Part shown: positions 25,756 through 34,895 of the stretch, piece by piece
How the letters are laid out: the number at the start of each line of letters is the position of its first letter
Numbering within the stretch: position 1 is the stretch's first letter
Assembly: GCF_002980595.1 (NCBI RefSeq)
Contig: NZ_PVLQ01000027.1
Coordinates: 186,001-250,000 of the forward strand
Reading direction: 5' to 3'
Length of the DNA: 64,000 nt
DNA from: Malikia granosa
GTDB taxonomy: Bacteria > Pseudomonadota > Gammaproteobacteria > Burkholderiales > Burkholderiaceae_C
The notes under the pieces: model-generated
Databases searched by the model: none
Told to the model about the DNA's origin: nothing
Seen by the model: the letters and a program-made list of their open reading frames with translations, nothing else
Position numbers and translations under genes: made by a program

Positions 25756-26452
25756 CGGATTTGTCTGCCAGCCAGAAGCCGGCGCCCAGGCTCAGGGCGA
25801 TGGCCAGCACCAGCGCATGCTGGGGCGCGACCGGATAGGCCAGCCCATAGGCCGCCAGCGCGACCCAGACCGGCGTCGCCTGGCGCCGGCTGCGCCACTG
25901 CTCGACCGTCAGCACGGCGAACAGCGCGGCGAGCACGAAGTCCAGCCCGGCCAGCGTCAGGCGGGCCTGGCTGCCGATCAGCGCGCCGAGCGCCGTGCCG
26001 AGCAGCCACCAGCCATGGTTGAGCAGGGCCAGCAGCGCCATCTGGCGCGGCGGGGTGCTCGCGGGCAGGGTGGTCAGGATCGAGTAGGTCTCGTCGGTCA
26101 GCGCGAAGGCCATGTAGCCGCGCAGCAGGCGCCCGCGCGGCAGCCGCTCGAGCAGCGACAGGCCATAGAAGATGTGGCGCAGGTTGACCACCAGCGTGGC
26201 CAGCGCGATCGCGGCCAGCGGCATGCCGGCGGCCAGCATCGGGACCATCATGTACTGCGCGGCGCCGGCATAGATCAGCAGGCTCGAGAGCCAGGCCAGC
26301 GACCAGTGAGCGCCGGCCTGCACGAACAGGAAGCCGAACACGGTCCCGAGCGGGATGTAGCCCATCGCGACCGGAGTGGTCAGCGCGAGCAGTGAGCTCG
26401 GCGGGGCCGGGTGTGAGGGATTGTTGGCACTGTGGCTGGAACGGTCTGGCAT
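25742..26452 (-). CDS. azlC: Branched-chain amino acid exporter large subunit, AzlC family
   Basis: 236 aa from the ATG at 26452; a TTG 54 bp further upstream is possible but adds residues unlike the family. About seven membrane helices. GYIPLGTVFGFLFVQAGAHW and SLLIYAGAAQYMMVPMLAAG are characteristic AzlC blocks. Works with AzlD, encoded next and overlapping. Confidence 0.9.
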   Translation of the reverse strand: MPDRSSHSANNPSHPAPPSSLLALTTPVAMGYIPLGTVFGFLFVQAGAHWSLAWLSSLLIYAGAAQYMMVPMLAAGMPLAAIALATLVVNLRHIFYGLSLLERLPRGRLLRGYMAFALTDETYSILTTLPASTPPRQMALLALLNHGWWLLGTALGALIGSQARLTLAGLDFVLAALFAVLTVEQWRSRRQATPVWVALAAYGLAYPVAPQHALVLAIALSLGAGFWLADKSDADD

Positions 26453-26547
26453 GCGCAAGGGGGCTGGTTGGGCCCCGCTATTGTCAACGATGGCGCCGAT
26501 CGGCAAGTCCGGCTCAGCCTGGCGGGCCTGGACTGGCCTTGCCCCGT

Positions 26548-26955
26548 TCAGCTCGTGCGCCGATCCGGCAGCACCGCAGTCGCCTTGACTTCGAGGAAGT
26601 AGCCCGGCTGGCCGCAGAGCTGGGCTGCGCCGATCGCGGTCCAGGCCGGAAAGTTGCGCGTGAAGTAGCGGTCGCGCACCTTCATGTAGAGCGGCAGGTC
26701 GCGCATGTCGGTGTGAAAGCTCGTGACATCGACCACGTCGTCGAAGCTCGCGCCGGCCGCTGCCAGCACCTTGCCGAGGTTCTCGAAGGTCTGCACGAAC
26801 TGTGCCTCCTTGTCCTCGACCAGCTGCATCTGCTCGTCGCGGCCGATCTGGCCCGAGATGTAGAGCGTGTTGCCGGCGCGCACCGCCGGCGCGTAGCGGA
26901 TGTCCTGGTAGACGGCTTCCATGCCGGGCGGAATGATGGCTTCGCGATCGCTCAC
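26548..26955 (-). CDS. RidA family protein (Rid/YjgF/UK114)
   Basis: 135 aa from a GTG start at 26955, preferred because AGGAG lies six bases upstream; the frame extends 13 codons further without a ribosome site. RYAPAVRAGNTLYISGQIGRD and TAIGAAQLCGQPGYFLEVKA match the Rid fold. The Arg that binds enamine/imine substrates in RidA (usually in an R-x-x-V/A context) is not clearly found, so this may be an Rid subgroup without classical 2-aminoacrylate deaminase activity. Confidence 0.85.
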   Translation of the reverse strand: MSDREAIIPPGMEAVYQDIRYAPAVRAGNTLYISGQIGRDEQMQLVEDKEAQFVQTFENLGKVLAAAGASFDDVVDVTSFHTDMRDLPLYMKVRDRYFTRNFPAWTAIGAAQLCGQPGYFLEVKATAVLPDRRTS

Positions 26956-27107
26956 GGGGTCTCCTGTCACAGTCTGGTTATGCAAGGCTGTCACTCTAGC
27001 GCATCCGTGCGATGGCGACGGGGGCTGATAATCGGAGCATGGGCCCGGCCGGGTCTTTCGTCACCTTGCGCCGCCTGATCCATGCGGCTCCTTACGCGCC
27101 ACGAGCC

Positions 27108-28406
27108 ATGTCGATAGAAAAATTCAAGGAAATGCTGGACAGGCAAAAACTGGTCGATCAGGTCGTCCGAAGCCAGAAGATGTCGCGTCACGAGGTCGCC
27201 GAGGTGCTGGTGCACAAGCAGCACGAGGCCGAGCTGGCCAACGCGATCAAGCGCCAGACGGCGGCCGAGCTCGGCGAGACGCTCGACGGGCTGTCGCTCG
27301 AGCAGGCGCGCGAGCTCTGGCAGCGCATTCCCGAGGCGCGCATCAACGACATCCTGTGGGAGATGTCGGACGAGCGCCGGCTCGAGCTCGCCGGCGGACG
27401 CGAGCCCGACATCGAGGGCAGCAAGATCAGCATCTTCGAGCTGGTCGACGGCAAGCTGCGCCAGATGCCCTACACCGGCAAGCGCGACCTCGAGGGCGTG
27501 CGCCCGGTCTGGGTCGACCTGATCCATGCCAGCAAGGCGCAGCGCGCCTACATCGGCGCGCATTTCGGCGTCGAGCTGCCCGATCCGCTCGACGTGACCG
27601 ACCTCGAGGTCAGCGCGCGCTTCCACATCGAGGACAACGACGCGATCCACCTGCACTCGAACTTCCTGCTCGACCGCGCGGGCGACTCGCGCAGCGTGCC
27701 GGTGGCCTTCGTGCTGTACCGCGGCATCTTGTTCTCGTTGCGCGAGGAGGACCTGCCGGTGTTCCGGCTGCAGCGCCGGCTCGCGCGCACCCAGCCGGGC
27801 TATGTGACCGATGCCATCGACGTGCTGCTCGACCTCTATGGCGCCGACGTCGAATGCTCGTCCGATTCGCTCGAGAACAGCTACGCCATCCTGGCCAAGG
27901 TCGGCAAGCTGGTGCTCAACGAGTCGGTCAGCGACGAGCAGGCGGCCTCCATCCTGTCCGACATCGCCGAGGAGGAGGACCAGAACGGCCGCATCCGCTC
28001 CAACATCCTCGACACCCAGCGCGCGCTCAACTTCCTGATGCGCGGCCGGCTGCTGACCGTGCCGCAGATGGAGGATGCCAAGCAGATCCTGCGCAACATC
28101 GACTCGCTCAACAGCCACACCGCCTTCCTGTTCGACAAGATCAACTTCCTGATGGACGCCACCATCGGCTTCATCAACATCAACCAGAACAAGCGAGTCA
28201 ACCAGCTGACCATCTTCAGCGTGGTCTTCATGCCGATCAACGTGCTCGCCGGCATGGGCGGCATGTCGGAGTTCTCGATGATGACGGCGGGCGTACCCTG
28301 GCCGCTGGCCTACGGCCTGTTCGCGCTCGGTTCGGCGCTGATCGGGCTGGCGACCTATGTCGGGCTCAAGCATTTCGAGCGCCGGCGGCTGCGCAGTCCG
28401 CGCTGA
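27108..28406 (+). CDS. CorA-like membrane protein with MgtE-N-like domain and GMG in place of GMN
   Basis: 432 aa from this ATG; earlier starts (27012, 27039) exist but lie over a likely -10 (GATAAT). Residues about 1-90 are helical with repeated Leu/Ala spacing (ELWQRIPEARINDILWEMSD) like the MgtE N-terminal domain. Residues about 100-350 look like the CorA cytoplasmic funnel. Two C-terminal helices follow, with the pore loop reading LAGMGGMSEF (Gly382-Met383-Gly384), where CorA has the near-invariant GMN. Probably a divalent-ion transporter, but ion choice may differ from CorA. Confidence 0.8.
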   Translation: MSIEKFKEMLDRQKLVDQVVRSQKMSRHEVAEVLVHKQHEAELANAIKRQTAAELGETLDGLSLEQARELWQRIPEARINDILWEMSDERRLELAGGREPDIEGSKISIFELVDGKLRQMPYTGKRDLEGVRPVWVDLIHASKAQRAYIGAHFGVELPDPLDVTDLEVSARFHIEDNDAIHLHSNFLLDRAGDSRSVPVAFVLYRGILFSLREEDLPVFRLQRRLARTQPGYVTDAIDVLLDLYGADVECSSDSLENSYAILAKVGKLVLNESVSDEQAASILSDIAEEEDQNGRIRSNILDTQRALNFLMRGRLLTVPQMEDAKQILRNIDSLNSHTAFLFDKINFLMDATIGFININQNKRVNQLTIFSVVFMPINVLAGMGGMSEFSMMTAGVPWPLAYGLFALGSALIGLATYVGLKHFERRRLRSPR

Positions 28407-28472
28407 TCCCGCGGCCGGGCCACAGCGCCCGGGCGGCCGGCATCGGCCGCCCCAGGCGCGGGGTCGCCAGGC

Positions 28473-29827
28473 TTACCTGGCCTCGATCAGCGCCTTGACG
28501 TTGAGCAGGGTGATCTCGTTGTGGTCGGGCTGGCCCAGGGTGCGGCCCGAGGAGTAGGGGAAGTTGTTGTCGTTGACGAGCGCGACATGTTCGTCGTCGA
28601 CCACGGCCAGGCCCTCGGGGCCGAGGTGGGGCAGGGCGAAGTTCGCGCCGTTGTCGCCCAGTCGCGCCAGGCCCTTGGGGTTGGCGATGCGGGTCAGGTC
28701 GATGTAGGCGATCTTCCTGACGAAGCCGTCCTCATCGGTCTGTGCCAGATCGATCTTGTAGAGGCGCTTGAACTGGGCCGGATGGGTGAAGCAGTCGGTG
28801 CGCGGCAGGCCGGGGCAGGCCGGGCTCACGCCTTCCGAGGCATCGTCGCGCTCGATCACCAGGCCGGTGGTCGCGCCGATCAGCTGGAAGTCGGCCGCCA
28901 CGTTGCCGGCCTGCTCGAAGCGGTATTTCCACTGCCGGTCGCTGTAGCGCTGGCTGGCCACGTCGAGCTCGAGGATGCGGGTGTAGGGCTTGCCCTTGTG
29001 GCTTTCGTAGCCGTTGGCCTGGGCGTCCCACAGCGGCCACTCGAACATCGGATAGACCTTGCTGCCGTCTTGCGCGCGAGCCATCGGCTCGAAGCCGCCC
29101 GAGCGCCGCACGTTGAAGGGCAGCAGTGCCGGCGTGGCCGGGCGCGCGTGCAGGTAATGGTCGGGGCTCTGGTAGGACTTGCCGCCGACCACGGTCTCGA
29201 TCACGCCCAGCACCTTGCCCTGCTCGTCGGTGCGCAGCACATAGGGGCCGAACTCCTCGCCGATCCACCATTCCTTGCCGATGCGCTGGATCGACTCGAT
29301 GTCGAAGTCGGAACCGGTCAGGTAGCGCTTGCTGGTGTTCTCGTTCTGGATGAAGAAGGGCACCTTGCGGTCGGGATCATGCAGGAAGGTGGTCTTGAGC
29401 CGCTTGACCTTGCCGCTGGCCCAGTCGGCCTTGACATGGTGCACCATCAGCAGCGCGTCCATCGAGTTGACCTTGTTGCCGAAGCCGTTGTCGGTCAGGG
29501 TCAGGAACTCGTCCTGGCCGAGCGAGACAAGCCCTGCACCGACTGGCCCTTGACCGGCAGGAAGCCGCCGGAGGCGCGCGGCTGCTTGGGGTCGCCGACG
29601 AAGGTGTTGGCTGGCACGCTGCCGAGCTCGGTCACGCGCTGGCGCTTACCGTTGGCGAACTTGCCGCTGGTGGCGAACAGCGGACCGGCATCGCGCGGGG
29701 CGCTCACCGTGGTGTCGGCCGCCAGATAGGCATGGCCGGCGAGGGTGGCGCCGACTTCGGTCTGGGCCAGGGCGGCGCTGGTGCCCAGGGTCAGGGCGAT
29801 CGCGAGGGTCAGGGGACGGAGATTCAT
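28473..29827 (-). pseudogene. Phytase-like esterase gene broken by a frameshift
   Basis: Two pieces of one secreted protein lie in different frames: an N-terminal part (29501-29827, signal peptide MNLRPLTLAIALTLGTSAALAQ) and a C-terminal part (28473 to about 29540, open from before ATG 29462). Reading both near 29536-29542, the N-part ends VQGLS while the other frame reads LVSLGQDEFLTLTDNGFGNK, the expected family continuation. A one-base loss explains the break. The intact protein would be about 450 aa, of the periplasmic 'esterase-like activity of phytase' family (function poorly known). It could be a true pseudogene or a sequencing error. Confidence 0.8.
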
Positions 29828-29971
29828 GGTCTGCAGCTGATGAAGAAAATAGCCAGCCCAGCTTAGCGAGGCTTCATGTAGCCTGGATGACGTGGCGGAC
29901 TGGTCACGGCTCGCCGCCAGCTGACGGCTGGCCAGCTATCCTCGCCCTGAACTCCAGAGGTGAATCCGGAC

Positions 29972-32239
29972 ATGAAATGCTATGACCATGTGATCGTCGG
30001 CGGCGGGGTGGCCGCGGCCAGCGCGGCCCAGACCCTGCGCGCCGAAGGGGGGCGGGGCAGCATCCTGCTGCTGGCGGCCGAGCCGCAGCTGCCCTATCAC
30101 CGGGGCTCGCTGTCCAAGTCCTTCCTGTCGAGCGAGTCGCCGGAGTCGGCGCGCTGGGTGATGGATGCGGCCGGCTACGAGCGGCTCGGCATCGAGGTCA
30201 GGATCGGCGCCGCGGTGAGCTCGGTCCAGCCCGCTCAGCGCAGGCTGTGCGTCGAGACGGGGGAGGAGATCGGCTATGGCCAGCTGCTGCTGGCCACCGG
30301 CGCGTCGGCGCAGCGGCTCGAGATTCCCGGCGCCGCGCTGGCGGGCGTCCATGTCCTGCATACCCTGGCCGATGCCCAGGCCTTGCGCGCCGGCGCCTTG
30401 CAGGCCAGGCGCGCCGTCGTGGTCGGCGGCAGCTTCGTCGGGCTCGAGGTGGCTGCTGCCCTGCGCCAGCGCGGGCTGCCGGTCACGCTGATCGAGCAGG
30501 GCGCGCTGCTCGAGAGCCTGGCGCTGCCGGAGTTCTCGGCCCATCTGCTGGCCACGCTCGAGCAGCAAGGCGTCGAGGTGCTGCTGGGCGACGAGCCGCT
30601 GCGGTTCCACGGCCGGGCGGCGGTCGAGGGCGTGACGACCCGCGGCGGTTTGCGCCTGGACTGCGACCTGGTGCTGCTGGGGGTGGGGGTCAGGCCCAAC
30701 ACCGGATTCCTGCGCGGCAGCGGCATCCGCTTCGACCAGGACGGCATCCGGGTCGACCGCTTCCTGCAGACCGACTGGCCCGGCATCTATGCCGCTGGCG
30801 ATGCCTGCAGCTTCCATGACACCGTGTTCGACTGCCAGCGCCATCTCGAGCATTGGGACAATGCCTTCAAGCAGGGCCGCCATGCGGCGCGCAACATGCT
30901 GGGCCGGCGCGCTCCCTACTGCGAGGTCAGCTATTTCTACAGCCATGTGTTCGAGCTGAGCTTCAACCTGCTCGGGCGCATCGAGCCCGGGCAGGAGCGC
31001 ATCGAGCGCGGCTCGCTCGAGTCCGGCTCCTACGCCGCGATCTTCCTGCAGGACGATGTGCCGCGCGGGCTGTTCTCGCTCGGGCGTCCCGCCGACGAGA
31101 CCCGCATGATGGAGGCCCTGATCAAGCACCGGGTCAATCTGCGCTCGAGCAAGCCGCGGCTGTCCGACCCCGGGTTCGCGCTCGACCAGATCCCGAACCA
31201 GACCGTCTACATCCTGCAGGGCGGTGGTGCCTTCGGCGCCTTCGAGTGCGGCGCGATCCAGGCGCTGCAGGAGCGCGGCATCCGGCCCGACATCGTGGCC
31301 GGGGTGTCGATCGGTGCCATCAACAGCGCGATCATCGCGGGCAACCCGGACGACGCGGCGCAGCAGCTGCAGGCCTTCTGGCGCGAGCTCGGCACCCTGT
31401 CGCCGGAGCTGGCCGACGAGGGGTTGCGGCGCCTGCTCGCCGGCGGGCAGGTGGCCTTGCTCGGCGTGCCGCAGTTCTTCCAGCCCGGCTGGCTCAAGCC
31501 GTTCTGGAGCGTCGATGCCTCGGCTTCCTGCTGGACCAGTCTCTACGACCTGTCGCCGGCGCGCCGGCTGCTGGAGAAATATGTCGATTTCGAGCGCCTG
31601 AAGTCCAGCCCGGTCCGGCTCATCGTCAGCGCGGTCGATGTCGAGACCAGCGAGCTGGTGGTGTTCGACAGCTATGTCGATGCGCTGAGTGCCGACCATG
31701 TGCTGGCCAGCGGCAGCCTGCCGCCGGCGTTTCCCTGGACCACGATCGAGGGCCGGCATTTCTGGGACGGCGGCATCGTCAGCAACTCGCCGCTGGAGCA
31801 GGTGATCGAACGCTGCGGCGCGGCCGGCAAGCGGGTCTACATCGTCGACCTCTACCCGGGCAAGGCGCGGGCGTTGCCGGGCAACCTGGCCGAGGTCATG
31901 GCCAGGCGCGAGGAGATCCTGTTTGCCGAGCGCATCCGCAACGACCTCAGGACCGAGACCCTGGTGCATGATTTCCAGCAGCTGGTGCGGGAGCTGCTGG
32001 CCGAGCTGGCACCGGAGCAAGCCCACCGCATCCGGCACCAGCCCAACTTCATCCAGCTGATGGGCCAGCAGGCGCCGCTGCAGATCACCCGCATCGTGCG
32101 CGAGAGCCTGCCCGGCGAGCCCGCTGCGAGCGGCTACGACTTCTCGGACAAGACCCTGGCCGGCCTGATCGAGGCCGGCTACCGGATGGCCCTGCGCGCG
32201 CTCGATGGCCCGCCCGAGCCTGCCGGACCGCCCCGCTGA
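29972..32239 (+). CDS. Fusion of FAD-dependent ferredoxin-type reductase and patatin-like phospholipase
   Basis: 755 aa from the ATG (a GTG 12 bp earlier is possible). Residues 1-390 form an FAD/NAD(P) reductase of the rubredoxin/ferredoxin reductase group: FAD loop IVGGGVAAASAAQ, NAD loop VVGGSFVGLEV, FAD-binding WPGIYAAGDACS, then the reductase C-terminal domain. Residues about 410-755 form a patatin lipase: oxyanion GGGAFGAFECG, nucleophile Ser446 in GVSIG and catalytic Asp599 in WDGGIVSNSP. Both active sites look complete. No signal peptide, so cytoplasmic or membrane-associated. A lipid-acting enzyme with a redox module is a plausible but untested reading. Confidence 0.88.
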   Translation: MKCYDHVIVGGGVAAASAAQTLRAEGGRGSILLLAAEPQLPYHRGSLSKSFLSSESPESARWVMDAAGYERLGIEVRIGAAVSSVQPAQRRLCVETGEEIGYGQLLLATGASAQRLEIPGAALAGVHVLHTLADAQALRAGALQARRAVVVGGSFVGLEVAAALRQRGLPVTLIEQGALLESLALPEFSAHLLATLEQQGVEVLLGDEPLRFHGRAAVEGVTTRGGLRLDCDLVLLGVGVRPNTGFLRGSGIRFDQDGIRVDRFLQTDWPGIYAAGDACSFHDTVFDCQRHLEHWDNAFKQGRHAARNMLGRRAPYCEVSYFYSHVFELSFNLLGRIEPGQERIERGSLESGSYAAIFLQDDVPRGLFSLGRPADETRMMEALIKHRVNLRSSKPRLSDPGFALDQIPNQTVYILQGGGAFGAFECGAIQALQERGIRPDIVAGVSIGAINSAIIAGNPDDAAQQLQAFWRELGTLSPELADEGLRRLLAGGQVALLGVPQFFQPGWLKPFWSVDASASCWTSLYDLSPARRLLEKYVDFERLKSSPVRLIVSAVDVETSELVVFDSYVDALSADHVLASGSLPPAFPWTTIEGRHFWDGGIVSNSPLEQVIERCGAAGKRVYIVDLYPGKARALPGNLAEVMARREEILFAERIRNDLRTETLVHDFQQLVRELLAELAPEQAHRIRHQPNFIQLMGQQAPLQITRIVRESLPGEPAASGYDFSDKTLAGLIEAGYRMALRALDGPPEPAGPPR

Positions 32240-32269
32240 GGCTGGTACCTGACGGCAGGCGTTGCAGGC

Positions 32270-32683
32270 TCAGGGTTTGGTGCGTGGCAGCAGGTGGAAG
32301 CCGTCGGCGCCCGGTTCGAAGCCCAGCCGCTCCAGATGGTCCTCGGCCTGGTTGGCGATCTGCCCGGTCAGCTCCAGCCCCAGGGTCTCGAGCAGCTTGG
32401 CCATCACCTTGCAGCGCAGCACCAGCAGGCCGCGCAGCTCCTCCAGCGCCTGCCTCTGCCGGCCCCCCGCATCGGCGCCCGGCTGCCGGCCTTCATGCCG
32501 CCGAAACAGCGGATGGCTGCGCTCGATGACCTGCTGCACCTTGGCTTCGCTGTCGAGCGAGAGCTGCAGGAACATCGACAGACGGGCGATGCGGGCGTTC
32601 AGGTCGGCCAGCGAATTCCTGATGCGGCGCACCCGCAGGCCCAGGGCGTTGTCAGGCAGTCGGGGCGGATTCGGCAGGGTCAT
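32270..32683 (-). CDS. Hypothetical helical protein
   Basis: 137 aa, mostly helical, with two charged amphipathic stretches (around LGLRVRRIRNSLADLNARIARL and QALEELRGLLVLRCKVMAKLLETLG) that could pair as a coiled coil. A good ribosome site (GGAG) lies before the ATG. No family recognised. Convergent with the reductase/patatin fusion; its 3' end lies 30 bp from that gene's stop with no clear terminator. Confidence 0.65.
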   Translation of the reverse strand: MTLPNPPRLPDNALGLRVRRIRNSLADLNARIARLSMFLQLSLDSEAKVQQVIERSHPLFRRHEGRQPGADAGGRQRQALEELRGLLVLRCKVMAKLLETLGLELTGQIANQAEDHLERLGFEPGADGFHLLPRTKP

Positions 32684-32766
32684 TTTTCTCCAGGCGGGAA
32701 CGGCAGGGGGGCAAGCCGCTCAGCTTATCAGGCCGCGCTGGCGCCAGCCGTCCAGGCCAGCCGGGC

Positions 32767-33666
32767 TCAGGCCTTGAGCTGCCGCGCCAGGAAGTCGAGC
32801 GTGCGCGACCAGGCCAGGCGCGCGGCCGCGGCGTCGTAGCGCGGCGTGGTGTCGTTGTGGAAGCCGTGCTGGGTGCCGGGGTAGCGCTGCGCCTCGAAGC
32901 GCGCGCCAGCGGCCTTGAGTGCAGCCTCGTAGGCCGGCCAGGCCGCGTTGATGCGCTCGTCCTGGTCGGCGAAATGGATCAGCAGCGGCGCCTTGACCCG
33001 TGCTGCCTCGCCCGCCAGCGGGTGGTTGCCGTAGAAGGGCACGGCGGCGGCCAGTTCGGGCAGTCGCGTCGCCAGCCAGTGCGCGATGCCGCCGCCCCAG
33101 CAGAAGCCGACCACGCCGAGCCGGCCGTTCGAGTCGGGGTGGCGCAGCAGCGCCTGCGCCCCCGCCAGCATGTCCTGCCTGGTCTTGTCCTGGTCGAGCT
33201 GGCCGAACAGCGCGCGCGCCTTGTCCTCGTCGCCAGGGTAGCCGCCCAGGGGGCCGAGCGCATCGGGTGCCAGCGCCAGATAGCCGGCGAGCGCCAGCCG
33301 CCGCGTCACGTCCTCGATATGCGGATTGAGCCCGCGGTTCTCGTGCACGACCAGCACCGCCGGCAGAGGGCCGCTGGCCTGCGCCGGCCGGCACAGATAG
33401 CCCGGCAGGCTGCCGTGGCCCTGCGGTGAATCGATGGCTATCCTTTCAGTGCGCAGGCCGGGCGCGTCGGGGGCGACCTGGGCGCGCGCGAAGTCCGGGC
33501 TCAGCGCCGCGAGCAGTCCGGCCGCCGTCAGGCCGCCGACCGCGAAGCGCCGCGCGCGCTCGAGGAAGCCACGGCGGTCGATGTCGCCATGCACATAGGC
33601 GTCGAACAGGATCAGCAGTTCCTGGTCGAAGTCGGCGGCGGTCGGACGAGGGGCGATCTGTGGCAT
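32767..33666 (-). CDS. Dienelactone hydrolase family protein, exported
   Basis: 299 aa. A twin-arginine-like RRGFLERARRF (residues about 31-41), followed by a hydrophobic GGLTAAGLLAALS, suggests export, with an unusually long 30-residue N-region. The alpha/beta-hydrolase domain has nucleophile Cys in GFCWGG, Asp in FADQDERIN and His in TQHGF, the Cys-Asp-His triad of dienelactone hydrolases. The YghX-like subgroup is the closest by layout; its substrate is unknown. Confidence 0.85.
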   Translation of the reverse strand: MPQIAPRPTAADFDQELLILFDAYVHGDIDRRGFLERARRFAVGGLTAAGLLAALSPDFARAQVAPDAPGLRTERIAIDSPQGHGSLPGYLCRPAQASGPLPAVLVVHENRGLNPHIEDVTRRLALAGYLALAPDALGPLGGYPGDEDKARALFGQLDQDKTRQDMLAGAQALLRHPDSNGRLGVVGFCWGGGIAHWLATRLPELAAAVPFYGNHPLAGEAARVKAPLLIHFADQDERINAAWPAYEAALKAAGARFEAQRYPGTQHGFHNDTTPRYDAAAARLAWSRTLDFLARQLKA

Positions 33667-33798
33667 GCGGGCTCCTGGTTCAAGGGAATAGGGGCTGCCA
33701 GCATGCCCGCTGGCGCCAGCCTTGTCGCGCCTGGGGTTTATCCCGGCGCAAACCCCGGCCCGGGACGGGGCTGCAAGGCGCTTGCCATGGCTGCTCGA

Positions 33799-34668
33799 TT
33801 ACTCGAGCGTGCCGGCCAGGAAGTCGGCGAATTGGCTCATCGGCAGCCGGAAGGCGCTGGCCTGGGGATGGCCGCCGCCGCCAAAGCGCAGCGCGATCGG
33901 CGACACGTCGAAGCTGCGCAGCGAGCGCAGGCTGACCTTGACGAAGCCGGGGCTGTCGATCTTGAACACCACGGCAAAGCTGCCGGTGCGCAGCGCCAGG
34001 ATGTTGCCGAGGTCGCTGGTGAATTCGCTCACCGCATTGACCGCCAGCGTCTTGTGCCCGAGCAGGGTGAGCTCGAACGCGCCCTTGGCCGCGCTCGCGA
34101 CCAGGCCCTCGAACTGGCGCCGCAGCGCGCGGCCCTGCTCGACCAGTGCCTGGCGTGCGACCGGATCATCGGCCTGCAGCCGCAGCGCGTGCCAGGCCTC
34201 GAAGTCGAAGCCGCGCGTATCGAGCACCGCCAGCAGCTCGCGGCTGTCGTCGAACTTCCAGTTCCAGAGGTCGCGGTCCTCGATGCGCGCGATCAGGTAG
34301 GGCACGGTCTGGCCCGGGTGGAAATGCTCCCAGGCCAGCCGCGCCCCCGACTTCTGCAGGTCGAACAGCAGCGAGAACTTTGGTCCGCAGCTCAGGCAGC
34401 TCAGCTGGTCCTGCGCTGTCTTGTGGTGGTCCAGCAGCGTGATCGAGTCGGCCTGCGCACGCATCTGCTCGAGCACCGCGGGGGCAAACGAGAAGTCGAG
34501 AATGTAGACCTGGCGTCCGCTGACATCGGGCGCCGGGTCGCCATGCTTGCAGGACAGGTAGTCGGCCGATTCGCCGAGCGCGAGCCAGGCGGCATAGGCG
34601 GCGCCGAAGCCGTCCGGGCAGTCGCCGTGGTAGATCACGAGGGTGGGGCGGGAGGGGGTGGTGCTCAT
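33799..34668 (-). CDS. DHH-family phosphoesterase
   Basis: 289 aa. The DHH motif sits in ITLLDHHKTAQ, an N-terminal IYHGDCPDGFGAAYA supplies further metal ligands, and a C-terminal DHHA1-type GGGGHPQASAFRLP binds substrate. These proteins hydrolyse phosphodiesters such as short oligoribonucleotides or pAp; which is not predictable here. The start at 34668 is used because residues upstream in frame do not fit the fold. Confidence 0.85.
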   Translation of the reverse strand: MSTTPSRPTLVIYHGDCPDGFGAAYAAWLALGESADYLSCKHGDPAPDVSGRQVYILDFSFAPAVLEQMRAQADSITLLDHHKTAQDQLSCLSCGPKFSLLFDLQKSGARLAWEHFHPGQTVPYLIARIEDRDLWNWKFDDSRELLAVLDTRGFDFEAWHALRLQADDPVARQALVEQGRALRRQFEGLVASAAKGAFELTLLGHKTLAVNAVSEFTSDLGNILALRTGSFAVVFKIDSPGFVKVSLRSLRSFDVSPIALRFGGGGHPQASAFRLPMSQFADFLAGTLE

Positions 34669-34722
34669 GCGAGTGGATCTTGCTTGGGTTGGACGCCGCC
34701 AGGCGGCGTGACACGAGCCAAC

Positions 34723-34756
34723 AAAAAAGCCGCCTTCCCAGGGGAATCGGCGGCTT
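34723..34756 (-). terminator. Terminator after tRNA-Gly
   Basis: On the minus strand AAGCCGCC pairs with GGCGGCTT, with an inner TTCCC/GGGAA stem, and T residues follow. A long strong hairpin 35 bp past the tRNA 3' end, before the DHH gene. Confidence 0.9.
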
Positions 34757-34790
34757 AGGCGTTGTCTTGCAGTGCTGCGAAGCAGCAAGA

Positions 34791-34864
34791 TGGAGCGGGT
34801 GAAGGGAATCGAACCCTCGTATGAAGCTTGGGAAGCTGCCGTTCTACCATTGAACTACACCCGC
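34791..34864 (-). tRNA. tRNA-Gly, anticodon CCC
   Basis: A 74-nt cloverleaf with encoded CCA: acceptor GCGGGTG/CACCCGC, D-arm GTTC..GAAC, anticodon loop TTCCCAA (anticodon CCC) and T-arm GAGGG-TTCGATT-CCCTT. Reads GGG codons. One C-U mismatch is seen in the anticodon stem. It lies 31 bp after gabD; a weak CTGAAA/TAAACT promoter may be embedded in the gabD 3' end. Confidence 0.95.
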
Positions 34865-34895
34865 TTATGGCAGCGAGTTTACTTGAGAAATCGCC

